Source of the DNA: CAWATZ01 sp963784995
GTDB taxonomy: Bacteria; Planctomycetota; Planctomycetia; Gemmatales; Gemmataceae
DNA length: 64,000 nucleotides
Direction: 5' to 3'
Assembly: GCA_963784995.1 (NCBI GenBank)
Contig: CAWATZ010000003.1
Span: 1,612,001-1,676,000, forward strand
Each line of letters begins with the position of its first letter. Positions within the stretch are counted from its first letter, which is position 1. The notes beneath the pieces were generated by a model that worked only from the letters and a program-made list of their open reading frames with translations, was not told where the DNA came from and ran no database searches. The translations under genes were made by a program, and so were the position numbers. Of the stretch, positions 17,754 through 26,545 are shown in pieces.

Positions 17754-19039
17754 CCGAGAAGCTTCTGACCTGCTACCCCCTGTTCCGCCTCCTCTCTTCC
17801 CGGCAACTCGGCGACTGGCTCGCCGCGGGCCAGGAAATCGACTGCCCCGCCGGGTTCACGCTCTTCCAGGAGAACACGCCCGGGGCCTGGGTCCACCTCG
17901 TCCGCTCGGGCCGGGTGCGCGTCCTCCGCCACTCCGGCCGGCGGGAGATCAGCCTCGGGATGCTGGCGGCCGGCGACGTGTTCGGCGAGTACGCCCTGCT
18001 GCCGCCCGGCAACAACACGGCGACCTGCCGCACCGCCGCCCCGTCGCGGCTGCTGCGCCTGCCCCTGGCACCGCTGCGGTCGGCTGTCGAGGGGTTGCCG
18101 CCGGTCTGGAAGAACCTGAAGAACTGGCTCCGCCTGCACACCCTGCTGCACTTCCGCCAGGAGCGGACCTTCCTGGGCTTCATGTCGGCGGAGTCGGGGC
18201 TGAAGCTGCACGACCGGCTGCGGCCGGCCTCCTTCCCGGCCGGGCAGACCATCCAGCTGAACGGCCTGGCCGCGGACTGCTGGTATCTCATCGAGTCCGG
18301 CACAGTCCGTCTGCGGGCCGCCGACGAGCCGGAAACCGCCGGGGTGGACCTCGGCCCCGGGGAGGCGTTCGGCGAGCGGGCGCTGCTCGGCTCGGGCGAC
18401 CTGCCGGTGGCGGTGGCCGTGTCGGACGTCCGCTGCCAGGTGCTTGATCGGCACGCCTTCGACTCCAGCGTCCGCTGGTCGAAGGTGGCGCAGTCGTATC
18501 TGCCCCAGCTGCCCGACCGGCCGGCAGCCCACGTCTGGGTGCCGCAGCTCGAGAAAGCGGACTGCGGCCTGGCGGCCCTGGCGATGGTGGCCCTGCGCCG
18601 CGGGGCCCGGGTGAGCGTTGAGGATTTGCGGCAGAGGGTGACGCCCGGCCCGGAGGGGCTGACGCTCCAGCAACTGAGGCAGGTGGCCGCAGCAGTTGGC
18701 CTGCCGTGCCAGTCGGCGCGGGTGTCCGTGGCTCGGCTCGGCCAGGTGAGTCTGCCGGTGATCGCCCACCTGAGCGACGGCCACTACGTCGTGCTGCACG
18801 AGGTGAGCTCGAGCGGCGTGGTGGTCGGCGACCCGGCCACGGGGATTGTGACCTGGAGCGTGGAGCGGCTGAGCCGTTGTTACTCGGGGGTGCTGCTGCT
18901 GTTCGACGGGACGCACCCGAGCCCGCCGGATCGGGCGGAAGCACCAGCCGCCGAACGGCCCCGGCCGGGCAAGGAGGGCGGCACCCGCGCGGGCCTGCAC
19001 CGCCGCTTCTGCGACCCCCTGCGCGCCCTCACTGGCTAA
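17750..19039 (+). CDS. stand-alone C39 peptidase with two cyclic-nucleotide-binding domains
   Basis: A 429-residue protein. Two CRP-like cNMP-binding domains come first: about 5-125 (FQENTPGAWVHLVRSGRVRV, GDVFGEYALLPPG) and about 145-260 (WYLIESGTVRL, GEAFGERALLGSG). A C39 peptidase domain follows (about 262-395). Its catalytic residues are all present: Gln and Cys in VPQLEKADCGLAAL, His in DGHYVVLHEV and Asp in VVGDPATG. In related exporters this arrangement continues into ABC transporter helices and an ATPase, but here the protein ends about 35 residues after the peptidase and no transporter follows. It is therefore predicted to be a soluble, nucleotide-sensing leader peptidase. It is translationally coupled to the parvulin. 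Confidence 0.85.
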   Translation: MTEKLLTCYPLFRLLSSRQLGDWLAAGQEIDCPAGFTLFQENTPGAWVHLVRSGRVRVLRHSGRREISLGMLAAGDVFGEYALLPPGNNTATCRTAAPSRLLRLPLAPLRSAVEGLPPVWKNLKNWLRLHTLLHFRQERTFLGFMSAESGLKLHDRLRPASFPAGQTIQLNGLAADCWYLIESGTVRLRAADEPETAGVDLGPGEAFGERALLGSGDLPVAVAVSDVRCQVLDRHAFDSSVRWSKVAQSYLPQLPDRPAAHVWVPQLEKADCGLAALAMVALRRGARVSVEDLRQRVTPGPEGLTLQQLRQVAAAVGLPCQSARVSVARLGQVSLPVIAHLSDGHYVVLHEVSSSGVVVGDPATGIVTWSVERLSRCYSGVLLLFDGTHPSPPDRAEAPAAERPRPGKEGGTRAGLHRRFCDPLRALTG

Positions 19040-19124
19040 CCACCCCGGTCACCTTGGAGGGTTTCCCACCGACTTTCGAGACGCCGACCCGACCGCTTTT
19101 TCGCTTTTCCATTCACGAAAAAAA

Positions 19125-19173
19125 TCCGTGACCTGCTTGCCGGCGGCGAGTATACTCGGCGCAATCACTTGGT
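19125..19173 (+). promoter_or_regulatory. promoter-like repeat, copy 2 (upstream of second kinase)
   Basis: GTGACC (19128-19133), a 17-bp spacer and TATACT (19151-19156), within a 49-bp match to 9264-9312. In this locus no ECF sigma gene follows: the next gene, about 150 bp on, is the kinase itself. The rest of the 19040-19325 gap contains only a T-rich stretch and a partial match to the sequence preceding the first kinase (AAAAAATTCCTGGCGTGATTCC). Confidence 0.7.
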
Positions 19174-19325
19174 CGTGGACAATCCCCCTGGATCGTTGTC
19201 GCCAAAGCGACGTGCCGGACGACCAAAACTCCCGAAAGAAAAAATTCCTGGCGTGATTCCGCCCGAAAAGGCGGATTGTATTACGGGGGGACCGCTTCCC
19301 TCGCTCCGGGGAGGGCAATGGGGTC

Positions 19326-20967
19326 ATGAGCGAACAGGAGATCTTTCTGGCGGCCCTGGACAAAGACCCGTCCGAGCGTGCCGCATTCCTGGATGAGGTC
19401 TGCACCGGCAACGACACCCTGCGGCACGGCGTCGAAACCTTGCTGCGGCTGCATGCGGGGCCCAACAGCTTTCTGAACGTGCCGGCCGTTGAGCAGCTGG
19501 CGGCCGCTGACACCGGGACGGGGAACGCCGCAGCGAACCTCTCCTTCCTGGCCCCGTCGGCGGAGCCGGGCTCACTGGGCCGGCTGGATCATTACGAAGT
19601 GCTCGGGCTCGTCGGCAAGGGGGGCATGGGGATCGTCCTGCGCACCCGCGATACCAAGCTGGAGCGCATCGTCGCCATCAAGATCCTGGCGGCCCCGCTG
19701 GCGACCACCGGCTCGGCTGCGCTTCGTGCGCGAGGCGCAGGCCGCCGCCGCCATTACCCACGACCACGTCATCAACATCCACACCGTCGAGGACGCCGGC
19801 CGCGTGCCCTATCTGGTCATGAAGTTCATCGACGGCCCCACGCTCCAGCAGAAGCTCGACTGTGGCGGACCCCTGCCGCTGCGGGAAGTGCTGCGCATCG
19901 GCCAGCAGATCGCCGCCGGCCTGGCAGCCGCCCACGCTCGGGGGCTGGTCCACCGCGACGTCAAGCCGGCCAACATCCTGCTGGAGAACGCCGTCGAGCA
20001 GGTCAAGATCACCGACTTCGGCCTGGCCCGCGCCGGGGATGACGCCAGTCTGACGCAGACAGGAGTCATCGCCGGCACGCCCGATTACATGTCGCCGGAA
20101 CAGGCCCACGGCGCCAGGGTCGATCCCCGCAGCGACCTGTTCAGCCTCGGCAGCGTGCTCTACACCCTTTGCGCCGGCCAGCCGCCGTTCCGGGCCAGCA
20201 GCACGATGGCCATCCTCCGGCGCGTCTGCGAGGGGACGCCCCGGCCCCTCCGCGAGGTCAACCCCGACATCCCTGAGCCGCTGTGCCGGCTCATCGAGCA
20301 GTTGCACGCCAAGAAGCCGGACGATCGCCCCGCCTCGGCGCAGGAGGTGGCGGATCAACTGGCGCGGCTGCTCGCGGGCCTGTCGGAGCCGGGCACGCAG
20401 CGCAGCGGAGTAAGCGGTCCGGCGCCCGCGGGGCCGCTTACTCCGCTGCGCTGCGTGCGCGGCTCGGAAGCCCGTGGCCCTGGGTCGCCGGAGGCGCTGG
20501 TCCTGGTGTGCGTCGGCCTGGGCCTGGGTGAGGCGACCGGCGTGACCAACGTGCGTGGCACTGTGATCCGCCTGTTCTCGCCGCAGGGCACGCTGGTGGT
20601 GGAGGTGGATGACCCCGGCGTGAGCGTGGCCGTGGACGGCGGCGAACTGGTCATCACCGGCGCGGGGGTAAAAGAGATCCGCCTCAAGTCCGGCCAGCAC
20701 AAGGTCGAGGCCAGCAAGGACGGCAAACTGGTCCGCCAGGAGCTGGTCACGATCACCCACAACGGCCGGCAGGTCGTGCGGGTCAGCCAGGAGCCGGTCG
20801 CCGTCCCCAAGGCCGCTTCGGCGAAAAAAGACCCCGACCGCCATGCTGCGGAGTACGTGCTGTCGATCGGCGGAACCATTCGCAGAGGCGAGGACCGCTT
20901 TGTCCGAGCGGTCGCCGATTTGCCCCAAGAGCCGTTCCGGTTGACCCATTTCGATCTCGAGATGTAA
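19326..20967 (+). CDS. Ser/Thr protein kinase, 3'-truncated (frameshift near 19720)
   Basis: About 547 residues, closely related to the kinase half of 10044-14474. A helical N-terminus is followed by the kinase domain (about 92-355) with GKGGMGIVLR, VAIKIL, HRDVKPANIL, TDFGLA and GTPDYMSPEQ. A frame change near 19720 splits it, but the residues on both sides match the paralogue. After a palindrome-encoded stretch comes a PEGA-like segment (TLVVEVDDPGVSVAVDGGEL). The end, EPFRLTHFDLEM, breaks off where related proteins continue into leucine-rich repeats; it meets the antisense DUF5615 gene there. It has lost both its usual C-terminus and its sigma-factor partner, so function is doubtful. Confidence 0.82.
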
Positions 20968-21320
20968 ATAACCTGGTCGCGACAATCCGCGGGGTCGCCG
21001 GCATGGGCGACAAGTTCCAGGAAGGAAAGGACGGCGGCGATCGGATAACCTGGCCTGATGAAGAAAATGCCCGGACTGTGCCGGCCCGACTGCAGATGAT
21101 TGTTCAGGTGGGTGACGAGGGTGTTCTTGTCAAGGCTTACCAGGATGCGATTGTTTTGCTCGGCCCAGACGAGAAGATCAGGATCCGGCGTCCCCAGGGG
21201 TAGCGAAGCATCTCCCACCCGGAGCGAATCGATCGGGTGAGCAGAGCGGAGGTTATGCCTTTGGATTGCTCGCCAGAGGACACCTCGTAAGTTTTCATCC
21301 AGCACGAACGTCAGGGGCAT
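20355..21320 (-). CDS. DUF5615 PIN-like toxin, 3' end fused into the kinase
   Basis: The recognisable protein is about 120-125 residues, 21320 down to about 20950: FVLDENLRGVLWRAIQRHN, DPDLLVWAEQNNRILVSLDK and GIFFIRPGYPIAAVLSFLEL are typical of DUF5615, a PIN-like family paired with DUF433. The frame then runs on for about 200 residues antisense to the kinase gene until 20355; that part is composition-driven and not toxin sequence. The natural stop therefore seems to have been lost at a recombination junction near 20950. DUF433 lies directly upstream on the same strand. Confidence 0.75.
   Translation of the reverse strand: MPLTFVLDENLRGVLWRAIQRHNLRSAHPIDSLRVGDASLPLGTPDPDLLVWAEQNNRILVSLDKNTLVTHLNNHLQSGRHSPGIFFIRPGYPIAAVLSFLELVAHAGDPADCRDQVIYISRSKWVNRNGSWGKSATARTKRSSPLRMVPPIDSTYSAAWRSGSFFAEAALGTATGSWLTRTTCRPLWVIVTSSWRTSLPSLLASTLCWPDLRRISFTPAPVMTSSPPSTATLTPGSSTSTTSVPCGENRRITVPRTLVTPVASPRPRPTHTRTSASGDPGPRASEPRTQRSGVSGPAGAGPLTPLRCVPGSDRPASSRAS
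20393..20458. repeat. palindromic element inside the second kinase gene
   Basis: Perfect 25-bp arms (20393-20417, 20434-20458) around a 16-nt loop, with the same core as 11223-11289 (CACGCAGCGCAGCGGAGTAA). The similarity extends outward with two mismatches. It sits between the kinase domain and the former membrane or PEGA region, as in the first kinase. Confidence 0.88.
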
Positions 21321-21353
21321 CGCGATTCATGAGTCCGCGGATGGGGATACCGG

Positions 21354-21662
21354 TTATTCCCCGTGAAGGGCCTTGAACCGTTCGCGCAGCTTCTCCAGGT
21401 CGAGGTGCTTCCCGTTAGCCCGCAAGCGATCGCACTCGGCCTGAATGCCAGCAACGTATTCATCGATTTCCTGCTCGTTCTTCCGATAGAAGCTGATCAC
21501 GTCCCGGATCAGGTCAAGGGAGAGACTGGGAAACGTCTCGGCCAGCATGAGTTCGGAGTAACCGGCATTGTAGTGGGTCACCACGTCGTACAGGCTGATG
21601 CGGTGACCTTTGAGCAGGATCTCGCCCAGTGATCCGCGCTGAAGAAAGTCTGGAAGGTTCAT
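21354..21662 (-). CDS. DUF433 antitoxin-like protein
   Basis: A 102-residue protein. The DUF433 helix-turn-helix core is GEILLKGHRISLYDVVTHYNAGYSELMLAETFPSLSLDLIRDVISFY, given here only as its ends: KGHRISLYDVV and FPSLSLDLIRDVISFY. ATG 21662 has GGGAGAAA upstream. The DUF5615 toxin-like gene begins 33 bp downstream on the same strand, the usual order of this predicted toxin-antitoxin pair. DUF433 is expected to bind DNA and the toxin and to repress the operon. Confidence 0.85.
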   Translation of the reverse strand: MNLPDFLQRGSLGEILLKGHRISLYDVVTHYNAGYSELMLAETFPSLSLDLIRDVISFYRKNEQEIDEYVAGIQAECDRLRANGKHLDLEKLRERFKALHGE

Positions 21663-21737
21663 TGGGTTTCTCCCTGAAGGGCTTTTGTTTATTCTATCAT
21701 GCAGCTTCCCTGTTCCGGTGCGCGTCGCGGTTAAACA

Positions 21738-24700
21738 TCATTGCTTGCCGGGCCCCGGGACACGCTGGCTGAGCAGGTAAGCGATCAGGCTGTAGAAATC
21801 CGGCTCGGCAATCTGATCGATCAGGTTGGCCGGCATCGGGGACATCTGCGAATTCGAGCGTTCCTCGACCGATCCCTTCGGGATGCGCAGTTCCTTGCCC
21901 TGCTGGTCGGCCAGCACCAGGATCTCGCCCTCTTCCTTGAGCAGCAGGCCGGTCACCGTCTGGCCGTTCTTCAGGACCAGGACGGTGGTGCGGAAAGCCT
22001 GATCGACGTTGCGGTTGGGATCGAGCGTGTCCTCCAGCAGTCGATCCAGACCGCGAATGCCGATGCCGTCCAGTTGCGGACCGATGCGGGACCCCTTGTT
22101 GGCAATCTGATGGCAGGCGGCACAGTGTTTCTCGAACACCTTCAGCCCGACCGCGGAGTCCGGCCTGGCCGCCAAGTAGCCAGCCCGGCGGCGGTTGAGC
22201 AGTTCCTGGATGCGCTGGTCGGCGGGCGGCAGGCCCGCGGTCAGTTTCGCGACGCGGGCCTTCAGGTCGTGTGCGCCGGACTGGTTGAGCTTCACTTCCA
22301 CCGCCCGTTCCTGGAGCAGCCGCGCCGACGCCTTGCCGGCGGCGACCAGTTCGAGCAGTTTTTCCGCTCCCTGCCGGCCGCCAGCAAGAGCGGCAGCGAT
22401 GCCATTCTGGAGCCGGGCCGGGGATACCGGCAGGGCCTGGGCTAGCTGGGCGATGGTTTCGGTCTGGTTGCCCCGGCCGAGCAAGTTAGCTGCGTGCTCG
22501 CGCAACTTGATCGGCGCTTCCGCGTCCATCAGCACCTTGCCCAGGATGGCAGCATGGCGGCGCAAATCGATGGCCGCCAGGGCGTCGAGCGCGGTCGTGC
22601 GAATGTCCTCGGCGGTGGTCCGCTTCTGGGCCAGCTCCGCCAGGGCGTCCTGCTGCGGTCCCAGACGCAATCGGCCCACCATCTCAATTCCCGCCTTCAG
22701 GTTCGCCTTGTTCGACGAGGACAGCAGCCGAAGCGTCAGCTGGGTGGCCCAGCGGCGCGTTTCGTCATCCAGCTGCCCGCCGCGTTCCTGAGTGCCGCGG
22801 TCGATCGCCTTGAACAGGTTGGCTTGCGTCCCCAGGTTCTTCGGCTGGTACTTTTCCACAAAGGGTAGCAGCGCCCGCGTCGCCTCGGCGCTGCCGTGGC
22901 GGGCCACGTGATGCACCGTGGCCGCCACGTCGCCGCTGCCTGGCTGGGTCTGCAACTGCCGCAGCAGGTAGGCGGCCGCCTCGGCGGACGGCACGCCCAG
23001 GGCCACGTCGGCAATCGCCCGTGTGTCGCGCTCCCTCCATCCTTCCGTGGGCAGTTTGGCCCAGTGAGCCGGCACACGCAACTGATCGCGCAGGGCCATG
23101 CGCACCACGTGCAGCAAATGGGTGTCGCCGGCGGGCACCTGATGGCGCAGGTCCAGCAGAGGCCGGACGTTCTCCGCGGCGGGATGCCGGCCCAGGGCGT
23201 CGGCGGCCGCGCGCTGGACGTTGGCGTCGGCGTCCTTCAGACGTTCCCGGGCGGCCTGAAACAGGGCCGGGCTGAGATTGGCCCGTTCCGACAGCACCCG
23301 CTGAGCGTGGACGCGCACCAGCACGGCCGGGTCCTGACAGGCGGCCAGCAGCGGCTGTTCGTCCAGTGCGTTCGAGCGCTGCAATACCCAGAGCGCATGG
23401 GCCCGTTGCCAGGCTTTCTTCTCGTTGTCGCCGGGGGCTCGCTCTTCGAGGAGCTTGCGGAGCGTGTCGGTCCCCTTGCCGCCCCGGCTGGCCAGCTGGT
23501 GCGTGGCCGTCAGCCGCACGGTCAGGTTGGGATGGCCCAGGTCCTCGATCAGCTCCGCGACGGTCGCCTTGTTCCAGTCCTGGCGTGGAGCGACGGGTTG
23601 TTTCCGGCCATCCTTGCCCCTGTAGACGATGCGCCAGATCCGGCCGCGTTCTCGGTCCCGGCCGGGGTGGTTGAGCGGCACCTCGTAATGGCCGATGATC
23701 CGGTTGTAGAAGTCGGCGACGTACAGGGCCCCGTCCGGACCGAGCTTGAGGTCCACCGGCCGGAACCAGGGGTCGTCGCTGCTCAGGAAATCGGGCAGCC
23801 CCACCGCCTTGACGGTCGAGCCGGTCCGCTGCAGCCGGTCGTGGTTGATCCGGTTGGTGACCACGTTGCCGACGAAGATGGTATCGCGGTATTCCGGTGG
23901 GAAATGATCGGCGGCATAGTAAACCAGGCCGGCGATGGCGGTCGAGCCGTGATCGTGCGTCATGATCTCGGGGCCAAAGCCGAGGCCGTCGTGCGGCTTG
24001 CCGAAGCTGGGATACCAGGCGCCGCGGAGCAGCTGGTAGATCGGCCGGGTGTGGCAGTCGGCCGAGTAGAGATTGCCCAGCGGGTCGAAGGCGATGCCAA
24101 AGGGGTTGACCTGGCCGTGCGTGAAATACTCGACGTGCGAGCCGTCGGCCTTCATCCGGTAGGTGTTGCCGGAGTTCATGGTGATCGCTTTGCCGTCGGC
24201 TCCCTTGACGGTGGAGGTGTTGGAATAGCCGTGGGTGGCGTAGATCCAGCCGTCGAAGCCGATGGTGAAGGAGTTGGTCATGCCATGCGTGTCGCGGAAC
24301 TCGAAGCGCGTGTAGAGCGGCTCGCGCTGATCGGCCTGGCCGGTGCCCTTGGTGTCGCGGAGGCGGTAAATGTTGGGGATGCTGTAGACGAGGGCCTCGG
24401 TCTGGGGGCGGGCGGGCAGCGGCAGCACGCCGATGGGGATGTTCAGCTCATCGGCGAAGGTGGTGATCTTGCGGGCCCGGCCGTCGGGGCCGAAATCCTC
24501 GAGGACCTTGACGCGTGTCGCGGGCCTTGCGGTCGGGCGGAGCGGGGTAGGGATATTCGACCGTGTCGGTGACCCAGAGCCGGCCGCGGTCGTCGAAGGC
24601 GATGTTGAGCGGCTTGTGAATGTCCGGCTCGGCGGCGACCAGTTGGGCCTCGAAACCCGGAGGCAGGTGGAACTTCTTGACCTCGTCCTGGGGAGTCAAG

Positions 24701-24804
24701 GCCGGGGTGGAGGCGACGTTGGGATTGGGTTGAGCCGAAACGAAGGCGAACACGGTCAGCAATACGCCTGCGGCCAGACCGCTACAGCAAAGAACGGAAC
24801 GCAT
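21738..24804 (-). CDS. PVC-type haem-binding, HEAT-repeat membrane dehydrogenase-like protein (frameshift near 24513)
   Basis: About 1,021 residues. ATG 24804 starts a signal peptide (LCCSGLAAGVLLTVFAFVSA). A six-bladed propeller of the GSDH or membrane-bound dehydrogenase type follows (HLPPGFEAQLVAAEPDIHKP, FIGF..DGWIYATHGYSN, GPDGALYVADFYNRIIGHYE). Next are HEAT-like repeats (about 340-800) and a C-terminal PVC-type cytochrome c domain with CAACHQIANKGSRIGPQLDG. One base is missing or extra near 24513 (ARDT / VKVLEDFGPDG). Planctomycetes have many such proteins, presumed periplasmic oxidoreductases of carbohydrate or polymer breakdown; the substrate is unknown. A fragment of a near-identical domain lies at 9024-9211. 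Confidence 0.88.
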
Positions 24805-24919
24805 GGCCCCTCTCGTCGGTGAGGATCGCGGTGGAGAACGAATAGTCCCACAATAGACGATGCCGCGCCTGACGGCAATACTGCCGTGGGGAGCAGTCCT
24901 TCCGCGAGTTCTGGACTGG

Positions 24920-25507
24920 TCAGCGATGGAACTGTCCTGGCATCCAGCCATCGTATTCCTTGACGAATCCCCAATGCTGCGCCGGTCTGCCGGCCTTGAT
25001 GGGGTTTTGCCGGATGTACTCGATGACGCGAATCAGGTCCTGCCGCGTGTACAGGAACACTCTCCATCCTGGACCGCCCCAGACTGGATGTGTCGGCGTC
25101 CGCCTCTCGGCCTGGATCAGCTGTTCCCGGCTGGCCTGCTGGAGGTTTTCCACCATCGTCTCGGCGTGGTCCCGATGCTTGCGGATCAGCAGGTGGACGT
25201 GATCCGGCATCAGAGCGCAGGCGTAGCAGGTGTAGCGGCGTTCGGCGATGACCTGGGCAAAACTGGCCGCGATCACCGCAAGGTCTTCGTCGTCAAACGT
25301 CAGCAGCGGGTGTTTCAAGACGTCGCGGGCCTGGTCGTAGAACTCCCGGATTTCCTGGCTGGATGGCTGAACTGGTTTGCGGCCGTGGTGTAATTCTCCC
25401 AGGTCGGCGATTTGCTCGACTCGGATTTCATGAGAGGAGCTGCCGCGCGGATCGTTCGGCAGCCACCAGCCGTAGGCTGTCCAGATGAGGTGAAACCCGG
25501 CGACCAT
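24920..25507 (-). CDS. REP-associated tyrosine transposase (RAYT)
   Basis: A 195-residue Y1 (HUH) transposase-like protein of the TnpA-REP group. The HUH motif is PDHVHLLIRKH, the N-terminus has GFHLIWTAYGWWLPND, and the catalytic-tyrosine helix is RQDLIRVIEYIRQNPIKAG. GAGGAAA precedes ATG 25507. Three REP palindromes lie directly upstream (25571-25749). RAYTs are normally single-copy host-adapted genes that cut and move REP sequences; the complete motifs suggest an active enzyme. Confidence 0.92.
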   Translation of the reverse strand: MVAGFHLIWTAYGWWLPNDPRGSSSHEIRVEQIADLGELHHGRKPVQPSSQEIREFYDQARDVLKHPLLTFDDEDLAVIAASFAQVIAERRYTCYACALMPDHVHLLIRKHRDHAETMVENLQQASREQLIQAERRTPTHPVWGGPGWRVFLYTRQDLIRVIEYIRQNPIKAGRPAQHWGFVKEYDGWMPGQFHR

Positions 25508-25570
25508 GGGGTTTCCTCGGAAAGAAGGTGGTTGGGGAGAGCTTCTCGAAGTGAGAAGTCCCCTTGTCTT

Positions 25571-25749
25571 GATTTATCGTTTCGCGCTCACCCGGGCCAG
25601 CGCGAAACGATAAAGCAAAGCAGTTTACGTTCTGTTTTGATTTATCGTTTCGCGCCGTCGTGGAGAAGCGCGAAACGATAAATCGAAGCAGCTCGCGCCC
25701 TGTTTTGATTTATCGTTTCGCGCTCACCGGGCCAGCGCGAAACGATAAA
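25571..25749. repeat. three REP palindromes with 68-bp period
   Basis: Hairpins at 25571-25614, 25639-25684 and 25707-25749 share arms TTTATCGTTTCGCGC and GCGCGAAACGATAAA. Loops differ (CACCCGGGCC, a longer variant, and CACCGGGCC), and the spacers are partly conserved (GTTTTGA). Unit starts are exactly 68 bp apart. They lie 64 bp upstream of the RAYT start and are its likely substrates. Confidence 0.92.
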
Positions 25750-25764
25750 GCAAAGCAGGGGGAC

Positions 25765-26457
25765 TCACTTGCGCGCCTGAATCTTGCGAATCGCCTGGTT
25801 GGCGGTCGCCTTGAGTGTCTTGTCCTTGCCCTTCTGGCCGGCGATCGCCTGCAGGGCCTTGATGGCCACGTCATCCCTGGCCGTGGCGATCTGTCCCAGG
25901 GCCTCACACAACTCGGCCCGGATGTCCGCTTCGTTCACCATCTTCTTGTTGCCGCCCTTGCCCCCTTTGAGGGCCTCCACCAGCGCACCCACGGCGCCGT
26001 GCGCCTCCGGTCCCACGTGGCCGAGCGCCGCGACCGCCTTGCGGCGAACCTCCGGCTGCTTGTTGCCGTCCTTGATCACCTCCACCAGGAGGTCCACGCC
26101 GCTCGGGCCCAGGTGGCCCACCGCGGTGGCCGCGGCTTGCTGCACTTCCTTCTTTTCCTGGCTGTTGGCCAGCACGTCCCGCAGGGCCGGCAGGGCCGCC
26201 CGGGCCTCGGGACCGATGGCGCCGATGGCCTCGGCCGAGAAACGCCGCACGTACAGGTCGGGGTCCTTGAGGGACTTGATCAGGGCGGGCAGGGCCGGCT
26301 TGGCCTCGGCGCCGGCTTCGGCCAGGGCCTTGGCCGCCGCCCGGCGGACCTCGGGGTCTTTGTCCTTGAGCATCTTGACCAGGGCAGTAACGTCGGCGGC
26401 CATGGCCGTCAGGCCCAGCACCAGCAGGGCCGTGAAAACTCCAAGCGCTTTTCTCAT
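25765..26457 (-). CDS. secreted HEAT-repeat protein
   Basis: A 230-residue protein. ATG 26457 with GAGGT upstream starts a signal peptide (GVFTALLVLGLTAMAA), followed by about five HEAT repeats (LVKMLKDKDPEVRRAAAKAL, LIKSLKDPDLYVRRFSAEAI, LVEVIKDGNKQPEVRRKAV). It probably serves as a periplasmic or exported protein-binding scaffold. No catalytic motif is visible. It ends only 15 bp from the third REP palindrome. Confidence 0.85.
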   Translation of the reverse strand: MRKALGVFTALLVLGLTAMAADVTALVKMLKDKDPEVRRAAAKALAEAGAEAKPALPALIKSLKDPDLYVRRFSAEAIGAIGPEARAALPALRDVLANSQEKKEVQQAAATAVGHLGPSGVDLLVEVIKDGNKQPEVRRKAVAALGHVGPEAHGAVGALVEALKGGKGGNKKMVNEADIRAELCEALGQIATARDDVAIKALQAIAGQKGKDKTLKATANQAIRKIQARK

Positions 26458-26545
26458 GACGCACCTCAAGGTCGTTCCGCGAACGCGAAAGGCAACTGAG
26501 GTTCTGACGCAGGGAAGGTCGGGCGCGTTCCCGGAATGGGTGCGC

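Noticed and set aside
19040..19325. Possible continuation of the C39 protein into an ABC transporter through a frameshift
   Set aside because: No frame downstream of 19039 encodes membrane helices or an ATPase, and the promoter repeat and kinase gene follow immediately.
22896..24572. Long plus-strand open frame opposite the PVC-type cytochrome gene
   Set aside because: The minus strand encodes clear propeller, HEAT and CxxCH motifs; the opposite frame has only composition-driven sequence.
25571..25749. Three regularly spaced repeats considered as a CRISPR array
   Set aside because: The units are long palindromes with partly conserved spacers, only three copies, and lie beside a RAYT gene; no cas genes are present.
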